Positions 8,327 through 17,610 of a stretch of DNA of 56,162 nt are shown piece by piece. Source of the DNA: an uncultured Verrucomicrobiota bacterium. GTDB lineage: Bacteria; Verrucomicrobiota; Verrucomicrobiia; Verrucomicrobiales; DEV007. A program made the translations under genes and the position numbers. The notes beneath the pieces were generated by a model. That model searched no databases and was not told the DNA's origin. It saw nothing but the letters and a program-made list of their open reading frames with translations. Numbering within the stretch: the first letter of the stretch is position 1; the number at the start of each line of letters is the position of its first letter. The stretch is taken from the NCBI GenBank assembly GCA_902589825.1, contig CACIUL010000016.1, positions 1 to 56,162 of the forward strand, in the 5' to 3' direction.

Positions 8327-10945
8327 TCAACCTGCCTCGGAACGCAGGATCTCCAGCGGGGAATGCCGCGCAATGCCACGACTCATGAGTAAGCCAACCA
8401 TCACCGTGAAGCACACCAGGACAGCCATGGCCACCACCATCGGCAAGAGCCGGGACAGGTAATCAAGCTCGAAGACAAACACAGCGAGCGACCAGGTGGC
8501 AACACCTGAAAGCACGGCGCCGGCAAGCCCAGCAAACAATCCCAGCATCGCATATTCGGTGGTCAGGATACGCAAAATCTGCGCTTCTGATGCACCCAGT
8601 GTGCGCAGCAATACACTCTCCTCAATACGGTTTCGCCGACCGGAGAGGATGGTGCCGAACAGGATAATGATCCCGGTAAGGACGGTGAATAAAGCCATGA
8701 AACGAATCACCCATCCCACCTGCTCAACAATCTCGCTGACCGTGTCAATGATGGCCGAGGCATCTATCAGGGTGACATTCGGGAACTGTTTCACAACCAT
8801 CCTCGTCAGTTCCCCGGTCTTCGCCCCGCTGCCGGTTCGGGTCGTCATGATATTGAATGCACGCAGGTGATCAATGCTCCCTTCAGGAAAAACAAAGAAA
8901 AAATTCAGACCGAGTTCCCCCCACTCCACGGAACGTATGTTGGCAACGCTCAGGACCAGGTCCTCCTTTCCTGATCTCATGGTCAGGGTGTCACCAACAT
9001 CAACCTTGAGTTCCCTGGCAATTCCCTCCTCTACCGAGACTGGAATGGTTCCATCAGCCTGCCCCACGCGCATCTTCTCCACCCATTCACCGCGCACAAT
9101 CTTCTCGTTGGCGATCATGCCGGCCCTGTAGGTTGAGCGAAAATCCCGTTGCCGTGTCCATTCAGGGATCTTTTCGCCCTCCTTCTCCCCCTTCAGGTCC
9201 GCCAGCTCCCTGCCCTTGATTTTGCGCAGCTTCATGAGAACAATCGGTGCGTTCTCCTCAATCTTAAGTTGCAGGGATTGCATCACCTCGCTGACAGCGC
9301 GGGTCTGAGCGGGACGAACATTGATCAGGAAGGTGTCAGCTTTTCCCTCCAGGGTTTTCACCCCCAGTTGGGTGATCAGCATTTCCTGGACGAGCACGAG
9401 AGTCACCACCAGGCAAACACCAAGACCCGCTGAGAGCTGGAACAGGGTGGTCTGGTTGCGCGGCCGGTATAGGTTTGCCAACCCCTGGCGCAGGACATAG
9501 GGCCAGCGCATGCCGACCAACCTGCGTGCAAGCCACGAAATGGCCCGGGCAACCATCCAAAGGACAAGGAGGATCAAGCCCAGGGCAACCATGAAGCCCA
9601 CCCCCAGCAGGGGCTTCTTGGCCGGGCTCAGGTCCACGGCAAGCAGGGTCAGGGCACCCACCACGGCTGCAATTGCCAGCCAGCTGAACGGGTCACGCCA
9701 CCGGCGAAAGGAAAATCCTTCCTGTCCACGTAGTGCGGAAAGCGGTGAAACCCGGCGCACGTTAAGCAGGGGAAGCAGGACAAAGCTCACCGAGATAATA
9801 AACCCGATGCCGATACCGCTGAGGATTTCTGCCGGCGCAAGGTTGAGTGATATCTCAAAGGGAAGCTCTTGCAGGAAGAGGCGTGGGATACATTGTTGCA
9901 GCAAAACCCCGAACAAGGCCCCGGCAATCGACCCGAAAAGACCAAGCACCATCCCCTGGACAAGGAAGACCGCAGTGGCCCGGGCAGGTGAACAGCCCAG
10001 GCAGCGCAACGTGGCCACCGTCCTCAGTCGCCTGCTGATGTGCACATGCATGGCACTGGCAATTCCCACCCCGCCAAGGAGAAGTGCCACGAAGCCAATC
10101 AGGCTGAGGAAACTGTAGAGCCGGTCGAGAATTTTCCCCAGTCCCTTCTTGCGACCCTCGACGGTTTCCGACCTGATTCCTGCCTTGCGCAGGGCCTTCT
10201 TCTGCTGCTCGTCGAGCATTTCCTGGTCAAGGGCAAGGGAGGCATCACGGAAATACACCCGGTAATTGGGAAAACTCTGGATGCCGATTGCTGCCGTTTC
10301 CCATGCCCGCTGCCGAGGCAGGAAAACGGCGGGGGAAAAAACCGCGAATGCCGATGCGGCCGGGGGGGGCTGCACAAACACCCCGGCAACCGGCAGCTTC
10401 AGGTTCCCGATCCGTGCAATGTCCCCGGGCACGACACCAAACTGCTCGGCAATTGCCGCCTCCAGAACCACACCCTCACCCCGGCGGAATTTTTCCCATG
10501 CATTCTCAGGAGAGGTCACCGCCTTGCCATAGAAGGGGTATACCGGGTCAATCGCGCGGACATTAACCAGTCGTGATCCCTCACCCCGCGGGAAGAAGAT
10601 CATTGTCATGAAACTGACCTCGACTGCCCGTTCCCCGGGCAAATCGCTGATGAGTTGCTTCACCTCAGCCTGCCTGCGGGAAAGCTCCATTTCCGATGCG
10701 CCTGAACGGTGCCCCTCGTGGAACGGCTTCCTTGAGCGAAGCAAAAGGTCCGCGCCTAGCAGTTCCTTGGCCTTGATCTCAATGGTATCACCAAGGTTGC
10801 TGCGTAATGAACCGATTGCCACCAGGGCGCCAACACCAAAGAAAATCGATAGGGAGAACACCAGCAAGCGACGCCTCTCGCGACGACTCTCTCTCCATGC
10901 CATGCGCCAGGTCCATGGCCGGAACAACTCGCGCAGGTATCTCAT
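8327..10945 (-). CDS. ABC transporter permease, FtsX/YbbP family
   Basis: The 872-residue inner-membrane protein has an N-terminal helix (about 28-48), a periplasmic domain, a first FtsX core (about 280-400), central helices, a second periplasmic domain and a C-terminal FtsX core ending PLEILRSEAG. This two-core layout is that of YbbP-type permeases, which pair with LolD/YbbA-like ATPases and move or extract substrates at the membrane; no substrate is known. Its ATG shares one base with the TGA of the ATPase gene (TGATG at 10943-10947), so the two are translationally coupled. Confidence 0.92.
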   Translation of the reverse strand: MRYLRELFRPWTWRMAWRESRRERRRLLVFSLSIFFGVGALVAIGSLRSNLGDTIEIKAKELLGADLLLRSRKPFHEGHRSGASEMELSRRQAEVKQLISDLPGERAVEVSFMTMIFFPRGEGSRLVNVRAIDPVYPFYGKAVTSPENAWEKFRRGEGVVLEAAIAEQFGVVPGDIARIGNLKLPVAGVFVQPPPAASAFAVFSPAVFLPRQRAWETAAIGIQSFPNYRVYFRDASLALDQEMLDEQQKKALRKAGIRSETVEGRKKGLGKILDRLYSFLSLIGFVALLLGGVGIASAMHVHISRRLRTVATLRCLGCSPARATAVFLVQGMVLGLFGSIAGALFGVLLQQCIPRLFLQELPFEISLNLAPAEILSGIGIGFIISVSFVLLPLLNVRRVSPLSALRGQEGFSFRRWRDPFSWLAIAAVVGALTLLAVDLSPAKKPLLGVGFMVALGLILLVLWMVARAISWLARRLVGMRWPYVLRQGLANLYRPRNQTTLFQLSAGLGVCLVVTLVLVQEMLITQLGVKTLEGKADTFLINVRPAQTRAVSEVMQSLQLKIEENAPIVLMKLRKIKGRELADLKGEKEGEKIPEWTRQRDFRSTYRAGMIANEKIVRGEWVEKMRVGQADGTIPVSVEEGIARELKVDVGDTLTMRSGKEDLVLSVANIRSVEWGELGLNFFFVFPEGSIDHLRAFNIMTTRTGSGAKTGELTRMVVKQFPNVTLIDASAIIDTVSEIVEQVGWVIRFMALFTVLTGIIILFGTILSGRRNRIEESVLLRTLGASEAQILRILTTEYAMLGLFAGLAGAVLSGVATWSLAVFVFELDYLSRLLPMVVAMAVLVCFTVMVGLLMSRGIARHSPLEILRSEAG

Positions 10946-11634
10946 CAGGCACTGGTTGTCTCGACGATGCGGCCATCCCTCATCACAAGGACCATGCCGG
11001 CCTTGTCGGCAAGTTCACGGTCATGGGTGACAATCACAAGCGTTGTCTCCTTGGCCTTGTTCAACTCAAAGAGCATTTCCTCAACCATCGCGCTCGACTC
11101 GCCATCGAGGTTGCCCGTCGGCTCATCGGCAAACAGGATGGCAGGCTCGCCGATAAAGGCGCGCGCCAGCGCCACCCTCTGCTGCTCTCCCCCTGATAAT
11201 TGCGAGGGAAAATGCGTCACCCTTTCACCAAGACCCACATCCACGAGCAGATCATGGGCAAGATCAGCGGCATTACTGGTTTTCTCGCCGCGCAATTCCA
11301 GCGGCACCAGGACGTTCTCCAGTGCAGTCAGTGTCGGTATCAACTGGAAATTCTGGAACACGAAACCCACGGACTCATTACGAACCTGTGCCCGTTCATC
11401 CTCACTGAGCCCTCCCAGTTTCCGTCCTGCAAGGATCACCTCGCCACTGGTCGGACTGTCCAGCCCCGCACACAGGCCCAGCAGGGTCGTCTTGCCGCTA
11501 CCAGAAGGGCCGACAATGGCGCAGGTCGATCCCTGCACCACCTTGAGGTCAATTCCATGCAGGATGGCAAGTTCACTTCCTCCGCTCGGGAATGACTTGC
11601 TCAACTTCTCTGTAATAAGGATATGTTCCGGCAT
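10945..11634 (-). CDS. ABC transporter ATP-binding protein, LolD/YbbA family
   Basis: The 229-residue ATPase has all the expected motifs: Walker A GPSGSGKTT (about 42-50), Q-loop FVFQNFQLIPTLTALENV, signature LSGGEQQRVALARAF, Walker B ILFADEPTGNLD and H-loop VTHD. The EPTGNLD and NFQLIPTLTALENV strings are characteristic of the LolD/MacB/YbbA group. It is the first gene of a two-gene operon with the FtsX-type permease just downstream, coupled by a one-base overlap. No tesA-like gene, the usual companion of ybbA/ybbP, is adjacent. Confidence 0.95.
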   Translation of the reverse strand: MPEHILITEKLSKSFPSGGSELAILHGIDLKVVQGSTCAIVGPSGSGKTTLLGLCAGLDSPTSGEVILAGRKLGGLSEDERAQVRNESVGFVFQNFQLIPTLTALENVLVPLELRGEKTSNAADLAHDLLVDVGLGERVTHFPSQLSGGEQQRVALARAFIGEPAILFADEPTGNLDGESSAMVEEMLFELNKAKETTLVIVTHDRELADKAGMVLVMRDGRIVETTSA

Positions 11635-11720
11635 CCGAGCTGGATTCCTAACACGTTTACCGGTGCAACGCCATCATGCATTGGTGAACATTTTTCTCCC
11701 CCCTTGTATATCCGGTAAAG

Positions 11721-13229
11721 ATGCTCCATTTTGCCATCATCATGAGACCTATCCTCCATGCCCTGTTGTCGGTAATCACAGCCGGCACCCTTTTTGCCGC
11801 CGAGCGCAACATCATCCTCTTTATCACTGACGACCAGAGCCCCGATGCGGGATGCTACGGCAACCCCGTCATCAAAATGCCCAACCTGGACGCACTGGCA
11901 GCGGATGGCACGCTCTTCACCCATGCCTTTGCAACCACGGCCAGCTGCTCAGCTTCACGCTCGGTGGTCTTGAGCGGGCTTCACAACCACCTTAACGGTC
12001 AATACGGCCACCAGCACCACTTTCACAAGTTCACCACCTTTGAAAATGTGCAGACGCTACCTGTCCTGCTGGCGCGCCACGGCTACCGAACAGCACGAAT
12101 CGGCAAGTATCATGTAGCCCCTGAGCCGGTTTACCACTTCGAGACAACCCTGCGCGGCAGTGCCCGCAACGCAGTGCAGATGGCAGACAACTCCGAGCCC
12201 TTCATCAGTGCCGAGGACGATCGGCCCTTCTTCCTCTATTTTGCAACCTCCGACCCGCACCGCGGAGGAGGTGTTGACAAAACCTCGCCGCACAGGCCCG
12301 ACCTGTTCGGCAACAGGCCAAACCGCGGTTCCCACAAGGGTGTTGAAGAAGTCTTCTACAAGCCGGAGGATGTGATTGTGCCGCCCTTCCTCCCGGACAC
12401 CCCCACCTGCCGGGCCGAGCTCGCTCAGTATTACCAGTCGTGCTCACGCATCGACCGTGGCCTTGGGCGGCTGGTTGAGATCCTCAAGAAGAAGGGCAAA
12501 TACGAGAATACACTCATTGTCTTTACCGCCGACCACGGCATTGCAATGCCCGGCGGGAAAACCACCGTCTACGAGCCCGGCCTGCGTGTGCCCTTCATCG
12601 TGCGCAATCCCTACAACAAGGAGCGCAGCATCCGCAGTAATGCCATGATCAGCCACGTGGACATCACCCCCTCCCTTCTCGACTTTGCAGGCGCCTACGA
12701 TGCCAAGACCGGTGCGGCCCTGCAGAAGCTCATCGACTTCAAGAAACCCCAGGAGCGTGCCCCGGCTGAGAACCGCGGCAACAAGGTCACCAGATTCCAC
12801 GGCCGCTCATGGATACCCATCCTCTCCCAGGAAAAAGCCGTGGGATGGGATGAAATCGGGGCCTCGCACACCTTCCATGAAATCCAGATGTATTACCCCA
12901 TGCGCGTGGTGCGTGACCGGGACTACAAGCTGATCTGGAACATTGCCCATCCCCTGCCCTTCCCCTTTGCCAGCGACCTGTGGGCCGCCCCGACCTGGCA
13001 GGCACAATACCGGCAGGGACCAACCACCAAATATGGGCAACGCACCGTCCAGGCCTACATAAAGCGCCCGGAATTCGAGCTCTTCGACATACGCAAGGAT
13101 CCCAATGAGGCCAGTAATTTGGCCAATGATCCGAAAAATAATGAGTTACTACAGCGCTACAAGGAAAAGCTCAAGGCCATGCAGAAGCGCAGCAGCGATC
13201 CCTGGATGATCAAGTGGCGCTACGAGTAA
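11721..13229 (+). CDS. type I sulfatase (heparan N-sulfatase/SGSH-like), secreted
   Basis: The 502-residue enzyme is a formylglycine-dependent sulfatase: ILFITDDQSPDAGCYG binds the metal, and CSASR (C76 to R80) is the C-x-A-x-R motif in which an anaerobic or aerobic maturase makes formylglycine. GKYHVAPEPVYHFE, FTADHG and the C-terminal FELFDIRKDPNEASNL are typical of the sulfamidase-like branch. A signal peptide (MRPILHALLSVITAGTLFA) begins at a second ATG at 11742, which may be the true start. No maturase gene is in the window. It stands alone, divergent from the ABC operon, with a hairpin terminator after it. Confidence 0.93.
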   Translation: MLHFAIIMRPILHALLSVITAGTLFAAERNIILFITDDQSPDAGCYGNPVIKMPNLDALAADGTLFTHAFATTASCSASRSVVLSGLHNHLNGQYGHQHHFHKFTTFENVQTLPVLLARHGYRTARIGKYHVAPEPVYHFETTLRGSARNAVQMADNSEPFISAEDDRPFFLYFATSDPHRGGGVDKTSPHRPDLFGNRPNRGSHKGVEEVFYKPEDVIVPPFLPDTPTCRAELAQYYQSCSRIDRGLGRLVEILKKKGKYENTLIVFTADHGIAMPGGKTTVYEPGLRVPFIVRNPYNKERSIRSNAMISHVDITPSLLDFAGAYDAKTGAALQKLIDFKKPQERAPAENRGNKVTRFHGRSWIPILSQEKAVGWDEIGASHTFHEIQMYYPMRVVRDRDYKLIWNIAHPLPFPFASDLWAAPTWQAQYRQGPTTKYGQRTVQAYIKRPEFELFDIRKDPNEASNLANDPKNNELLQRYKEKLKAMQKRSSDPWMIKWRYE

Positions 13230-13311
13230 GCGTAAATCACCCCATAACCTGTAAAGGGGATCATGAATACTGATCCGGAAGACTTACCACCAACGCACTC
13301 CTGCGCCGGTT

Positions 13312-13339
13312 ACCATTATCATCTTCGGCGCACTTTTTT
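13312..13339 (+). terminator. hairpin terminator after the sulfatase gene
   Basis: TGCGCCG (13312-13318) pairs with CGGCGCA (13326-13332), separated by seven bases, and is followed by CTTTTTTG. Outside it, CCACCAA (about 13287-13293) can pair with TTGGTGG (about 13342-13348), which would lengthen the structure. It lies 80 bases after the sulfatase stop and before the next gene on the same strand. Confidence 0.7.
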
Positions 13340-13379
13340 GTTTGGTGGGTCATTTTTATTTGCGGCTGGACTATCCTGA

Positions 13380-13928
13380 ATGCATCCGGAAGAGCCAAAG
13401 ATCATCCTTGAAAGAAAAAAAGGCCGCGAGCTTCTGGGGTGCGGAATGGCGGCCTGTGTCATTGCTTATGGCATTATTTTTTTCTTCAAGCCCGAGGCCG
13501 CTTCAGCGATGGCTGTAGTGTCTGGCATCGGGATTGCCTGCTGTCTATTCAGTATGCGTCATGACTTTTCGAGTAAAAGAAACATTATTCTAACAGTCCA
13601 CGGGATTAAATTCAGTGCGGGTAAGTTCATGTATAGACAAATGGAAATCCCCTGGACTGATCTCGGTGAAGTAAATTTCAGAAGGGTGGTTGGAACTCAA
13701 TCCGCAGCATCAGTTTCCTGTATATTGTTGCTCAGTAAAAAGGGAACCAGTGATACGGATAATAACTACATCATCAGTTATTGTGGTAATTTAGGCAGAC
13801 AGGTAAAACATTCCTCATTGACCCTGGATGCAGAAGATGCAGCTCGATTAATCGAGGAATTACGTGATGCCGGCTCCCTGGAGGCTAGATCTGAATTAAT
13901 CACCAGCATCCCGACAGGTTCCGATTAA
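13380..13928 (+). CDS. small membrane protein with a PH-like C-terminal part, unknown function
   Basis: The 182-residue protein has a short basic N-terminus, two close membrane segments (about 19-36 and 40-57), and a soluble part containing LTVHGIKFSAGKFMYRQM, IPWTDLGEVNF and a long polar C-terminus. This layout resembles small bacterial membrane proteins with a pleckstrin-like domain (the STM3941 type), but I cannot confirm the family. The gene is richer in A and T than its neighbours. It starts about 40 bases after the sulfatase terminator, so it probably has its own promoter. A small hairpin element at 13952 follows its stop. Confidence 0.65.
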   Translation: MHPEEPKIILERKKGRELLGCGMAACVIAYGIIFFFKPEAASAMAVVSGIGIACCLFSMRHDFSSKRNIILTVHGIKFSAGKFMYRQMEIPWTDLGEVNFRRVVGTQSAASVSCILLLSKKGTSDTDNNYIISYCGNLGRQVKHSSLTLDAEDAARLIEELRDAGSLEARSELITSIPTGSD

Positions 13929-13951
13929 ACATTGAGGGTATTGACCCCATG

Positions 13952-13983
13952 ATGACCAACCTTTGTATTGGTCATTCCATTCC
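13952..13983 (+). repeat. intergenic hairpin element, copy 1
   Basis: ATGACCAA (13952-13959) pairs perfectly with TTGGTCAT (13968-13975) and is followed by TCCATTCC. A second copy, 27 of 32 bases identical, lies at 16524-16555. Both sit just after a gene's stop codon. There is no U-run, so a simple terminator role is not clear. Confidence 0.55.
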
Positions 13984-14027
13984 TATCACCCCGCAACGCA
14001 CAAGGGTCCGCAGCTCATGGCCGGGGG

Positions 14028-14729
14028 TCATTTATCCCAGAATCGCGAAAAGGCCGCCTCGACCTCGCTCCAGCCGTCCCCGGGCTTGAGATGACCATAA
14101 AGAAGGTCGAGCATCCTGCAATCCCACTCACCCAGCACCGGCGCCTTGCCATGATCCCGGCCCTTCTCATACATCACACTATCCGGGGTCACCGTGGTGT
14201 CTCCAAGCGGCCCAAGAGCCTGTGTCATTTCCTCAAGCAATACGTGCTTAAGCATATCTGCCTTGAGCCTGTCCACTGCAACCAGAACGGTGGCCCGGTA
14301 GATGTATTTCTTCTTCGTGTTCCATTTCACCCACACAAACCCGTGCTGGTTCGGGGGTGGATTGAAGCCGCATTTTTTTCCAACCTCACCAAACCGGGAT
14401 TGCGGAACCATGAACACCTCGACAAGCCTTGATCCAGTTAACCGGTCAGCAGATCGCAATCGCATCGGGGTCCCTTTCAGTGCTCCGTTCAACTCATCCA
14501 CTACCCCGTTAAGCAGCTTGCGGTGCTCCTGGCTTCCCTCCATCAGCACCACCTCGGGAGATTCAACCCAGCGCACGACACTGCCGTCCCCCGCACCGAA
14601 ATCCTTCTTGATCAGGACCTCATTGAGATAACGCAGGACCGGTTTCTTGAATTCACGTTGCTTGTTGGTAGCAGGAATCTCGTTACACCCGGTCAGGACG
14701 AGTATCAGCGGCAACAGGAACCTTTTCAT
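14028..14729 (-). CDS. putative lipoprotein, DUF2927-like
   Basis: The 233-residue protein begins with a lipoprotein signal (MKRFLLPLILVLTGC, lipobox VLTGC). The mature part ends in VLLEEMTQALGPLGDT followed by DSVMYEKG, which resembles the HxxxEExxQxLGLxxD region of DUF2927 proteins, a metalloprotease-like family. The glutamate pair and TQALG are present. It stands alone between two plus-strand genes. The family call rests on this motif only, so it could be another small exported protein. Confidence 0.65.
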   Translation of the reverse strand: MKRFLLPLILVLTGCNEIPATNKQREFKKPVLRYLNEVLIKKDFGAGDGSVVRWVESPEVVLMEGSQEHRKLLNGVVDELNGALKGTPMRLRSADRLTGSRLVEVFMVPQSRFGEVGKKCGFNPPPNQHGFVWVKWNTKKKYIYRATVLVAVDRLKADMLKHVLLEEMTQALGPLGDTTVTPDSVMYEKGRDHGKAPVLGEWDCRMLDLLYGHLKPGDGWSEVEAAFSRFWDK

Positions 14730-14997
14730 AACGACAAGCCTAACACCGGCAACCCGGGCGTAATATTTAAAATATTTTCAGAAATCATTGACCCAAACAA
14801 TATTGACAATCCCGGCAACCCGGAGAGTTCAAGGACGCATGGCTTGAGTTTTTGTGCGTTGTTAAAAAAACACCAATCTCCCTGCAGCTCTTCTGCATAG
14901 GCCATGGGTTGTTCTTGTCCTCTGGTCCTTCCGGTAGTAAATTACCGTTAGTTCGTTCATGAGAACCTTGGGAATCAACGCTGCAAGCACCTAGCCG

Positions 14998-16458
14998 ATG
15001 TTGACCATCACTGACTCCCGGTTTTCTAACAGCCCGTCCCTCCTGGGACGCCGCGACTTTCTCCGTATCGGAAGCCTGGGCGGCTTGACAATGCCCGGTC
15101 TCCGGGCGGCCCAGTCCCAGGCCGCCATGGACAGTAATGTATTCAGGAACAAATCGATTGTCTTTTTGTTCCTGCAGGGCGGCCCGCCCCAGATCGAGAC
15201 CTTCGACCCTAAAATCGATGTCGCTTCTGACAACCGAAGTTGCACCGGAGAGATTCGAACCAAGCTGCCGGGCGTTTGGTTTGGCGGCACATTGCCGAAG
15301 CTTGCCCAAAGAGCAGACCGCCTGGCAGTTGTGCGTTCCTTCGCGACCAATGACGGAAGCCACAACCCGGTCCCGGTTCTTACCGGCAGGCATCCTTCGG
15401 GAGCAACAATGGCTGCCTTGTGTGCGCGCGCTGCAGGCCCCTTCCATCAACAGACCGGCTTACCGATGAATACAGTCATCATTCCGGAAGCCGTGCAACC
15501 CGATCTCAAGCTCGGTAAACCGACCCCGACATTCAGTATTCCCCGGATAGAAAGTACCGTCGCTGCCGCGGGAAACCTGGGCAATGCCTACAGGGGATTT
15601 ATCCGCAATGGCAAGCCTGAGCAATTGGGCAACTTCGACCTGAACCTGCCACGGGAACGCTTTGTCGACCGCTACCAGATGCTCGGGGAACTCGACGGCC
15701 TGAAGCGCCACCTGGACCAAACCGGCGAGGTAAACGGCATGAGCCAGGTGGAACGCCAGGCTTACGACCTGCTTCTACGTGGTGTTGCCGACGCGTTTGA
15801 CCTGTCGAAGGAAGACCCGAAAACCATCGCCAAATACGATACCAGTCACCTCTTCAACATGTCCGACTACCACGAGGGCGGTAAGTATTTCCTGTTCAAC
15901 GGGAAAAAGAAACTGGTCGACCAGGAGCGATGGACAAACCTCCTGGGAAAGGAGATGCTCCTCGCCCGGCGCTTGTGCGAGGCAGGTTGCGGGTTCGTCA
16001 CCGTGGTTGATTCGAGCTGGGATTTCCACGGTAACGGCGCAAACAATCCGGGAACTCTCGTTGGCATGAACACCCTGGGAGCCCAGATGGACCATGCGGT
16101 TTCCGCATTTCTTGACGATATTGAACAACGTGGCCTGAGTGACCAGATCCTGCTGGTGATCACCGGCGAGATGGGCCGCTCACCAATCAAGCGCAACAGG
16201 GATGCCGGCACCGATCACCACGGCGACCTGACTCCCCTGCTGCTGGCAGGCGGAGGCTTGAACATGGGGCAGGCAATCGGTAAATCCGACCGCACCGGCA
16301 GTCGACCGGCCTCCGAGCCATACGGCCCGGAAAATCTTCTCGCCACCGTGATGCACACCATGTTCGATGCAGATAAGCTTCGGGTATCACCTGAGCTGTT
16401 GCCTCCTGAAATCACTAGGCTGATTCTCGATGGCCAACCGATCAAGGAACTGTTTTAA
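14998..16458 (+). CDS. DUF1501 domain protein without an adjacent partner
   Basis: The 486-residue protein has a Tat signal with GRRDFLRIGSLGG (residues 17-29), FLFLQGGPPQIETFDPK, GEMGRSPIKRNRDAGTDHHG and PLLLAGGG, all DUF1501 marks of the alkaline-phosphatase-like fold. It differs from the other three copies in the window in having GEMGRS where they have EFGRT. Unlike those three, no DUF1549/DUF1553 gene lies next to it: upstream is a divergent lipoprotein and downstream the convergent sugar importer. Its role may therefore be separate, or its partner is elsewhere. Confidence 0.92.
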   Translation: MLTITDSRFSNSPSLLGRRDFLRIGSLGGLTMPGLRAAQSQAAMDSNVFRNKSIVFLFLQGGPPQIETFDPKIDVASDNRSCTGEIRTKLPGVWFGGTLPKLAQRADRLAVVRSFATNDGSHNPVPVLTGRHPSGATMAALCARAAGPFHQQTGLPMNTVIIPEAVQPDLKLGKPTPTFSIPRIESTVAAAGNLGNAYRGFIRNGKPEQLGNFDLNLPRERFVDRYQMLGELDGLKRHLDQTGEVNGMSQVERQAYDLLLRGVADAFDLSKEDPKTIAKYDTSHLFNMSDYHEGGKYFLFNGKKKLVDQERWTNLLGKEMLLARRLCEAGCGFVTVVDSSWDFHGNGANNPGTLVGMNTLGAQMDHAVSAFLDDIEQRGLSDQILLVITGEMGRSPIKRNRDAGTDHHGDLTPLLLAGGGLNMGQAIGKSDRTGSRPASEPYGPENLLATVMHTMFDADKLRVSPELLPPEITRLILDGQPIKELF

Positions 16459-16472
16459 ACACAGGAACGGCC

Positions 16473-16512
16473 GGTTCCGGTTAACCATTAAGGGTTCCGG
16501 TTAACCATTAAG
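16473..16512 (+). repeat. two tandem copies of a 20-bp unit
   Basis: The unit GGTTCCGGTTAACCATTAAG occurs at 16473-16492 and again directly at 16493-16512. Each copy contains the palindrome GGTTAACC, and the bases just before (GGAACGGCC) can pair with the first GGTTCC. It lies in the 99-base gap between two converging genes. Confidence 0.85.
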
Positions 16513-16523
16513 TATTGGCACTA

Positions 16524-16555
16524 ATGACAAACCATTCTTTTCGTCATTCCATTCC
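16524..16555 (+). repeat. intergenic hairpin element, copy 2
   Basis: ATGAC and GTCAT (16524-16528 and 16543-16547) frame a hairpin with one internal mismatch, followed by TCCATTCC. It matches copy 1 at 13952 with five differences in 32 bases and the same 24-base hairpin length. It lies two bases before the end of the importer permease gene on the other strand. Confidence 0.5.
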
Positions 16556-16557
16556 CT

Positions 16558-17592
16558 TCATGGCGTTCGCCGGTTTCTGATGCCGTCAATCCAGACAGCG
16601 GCAATGATGATGGAACCGATTAAGACCTTCTGCACCCAGTCATCAACTCGAAGCATCACGCAGCCGTTGTAGAGGACGGAGATGATCAGCGCCCCGATCA
16701 TTGACCCTGCAGGCGTGCCGCGCCCACCAGCCAGTGAAGCGCCGCCAATCACGACTGCCGCGATGATGTCCAGTTCCAGGGCAATCGCGGTGGTCGGATC
16801 CCCGTCACCAATGTCCGCATAGGACATTACCCCCGCGAGCCCGAACATCGCCCCGGCAATGGTGAAGATCAGCACACGGTTGACCGTGACGTTGATGCCG
16901 GAATAACGCGCTGCCTGCTCATTGGCACCCAGGGCATAGATGTAACGACCGAATACCGTGTAGCGCATGAGCACCATCATCCCGGCAAGCAGGAGGATAT
17001 TGATCCACACCCCGTATGAGAAGATCAGCCAGCCCGGCTCCGGGTTGCGCATCATCAGGGTCTTGAGAACGTTGTCCGGGGTGCGCACGATCTCCTCATT
17101 GGCAAGTCCCTCAGCCAGACCGCGGGCAATCATCATCATGCCAAGGGTGACGATGAAGGGCGCAATACCCAGCCGGGCGGAAACCGCACCGTTTAACAGG
17201 CCGGCAAAGGCTCCCACGGCAATGGCGGCCAGCACCGGCACGGGAATAAACCCGAGGTAAAACACGTCACCATCGCACCAGTTCACCGTGTGGGCACACA
17301 CCACCGCTGCCAGGGCAACCAGTGACCCGGCACTCAGGTCGATTCCGCCACTGACAATGATCATGGTCATGGCCAGTGCCCCGATACCGACAATGACCGC
17401 CTGCTTGAGGATCGTCTTGATATTCTTAAGCGCCAGGTAATGCTCGACGTTCTCCGGGACAAAGGCGGCAATCAGGATCAACAGGAGAAGAAAGACAAAG
17501 AACAAACCTGCCACCGGGAGCAGTGCCGCCATCAGGCCCTTGTGCCGGGCACCACTGCCACCCGTCCTGTCCGCCAACCTCGATTCACTCAT
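16558..17592 (-). CDS. sugar ABC importer permease, RbsC-like
   Basis: The 344-residue inner-membrane protein belongs to the ribose/xylose/galactose (BPD_transp_2) permease family. Marks are ALAMTMIIVSGGIDLSAGS, GAFAGLLNGAVSARLGIAPFIVTLGMMMIARG and ALGANEQAARYSGI, which are near-standard for RbsC. Eight to ten hydrophobic helices can be counted. It follows the binding-protein gene by 18 bases in the same operon. No ATPase gene (RbsA-like) precedes or follows, so the complete transporter would need an ATPase encoded elsewhere. The sugar cannot be told from sequence. Confidence 0.93.
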   Translation of the reverse strand: MSESRLADRTGGSGARHKGLMAALLPVAGLFFVFLLLLILIAAFVPENVEHYLALKNIKTILKQAVIVGIGALAMTMIIVSGGIDLSAGSLVALAAVVCAHTVNWCDGDVFYLGFIPVPVLAAIAVGAFAGLLNGAVSARLGIAPFIVTLGMMMIARGLAEGLANEEIVRTPDNVLKTLMMRNPEPGWLIFSYGVWINILLLAGMMVLMRYTVFGRYIYALGANEQAARYSGINVTVNRVLIFTIAGAMFGLAGVMSYADIGDGDPTTAIALELDIIAAVVIGGASLAGGRGTPAGSMIGALIISVLYNGCVMLRVDDWVQKVLIGSIIIAAVWIDGIRNRRTP

Positions 17593-17610
17593 GCCCGTGA
17601 CAATCCGTAA

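Noticed and set aside
15245..15262. GAGATTCGAACC, like a tRNA T-arm on the minus strand
   Set aside because: It lies inside a DUF1501 gene with intact reading frame, and no acceptor or D-arm surrounds it.
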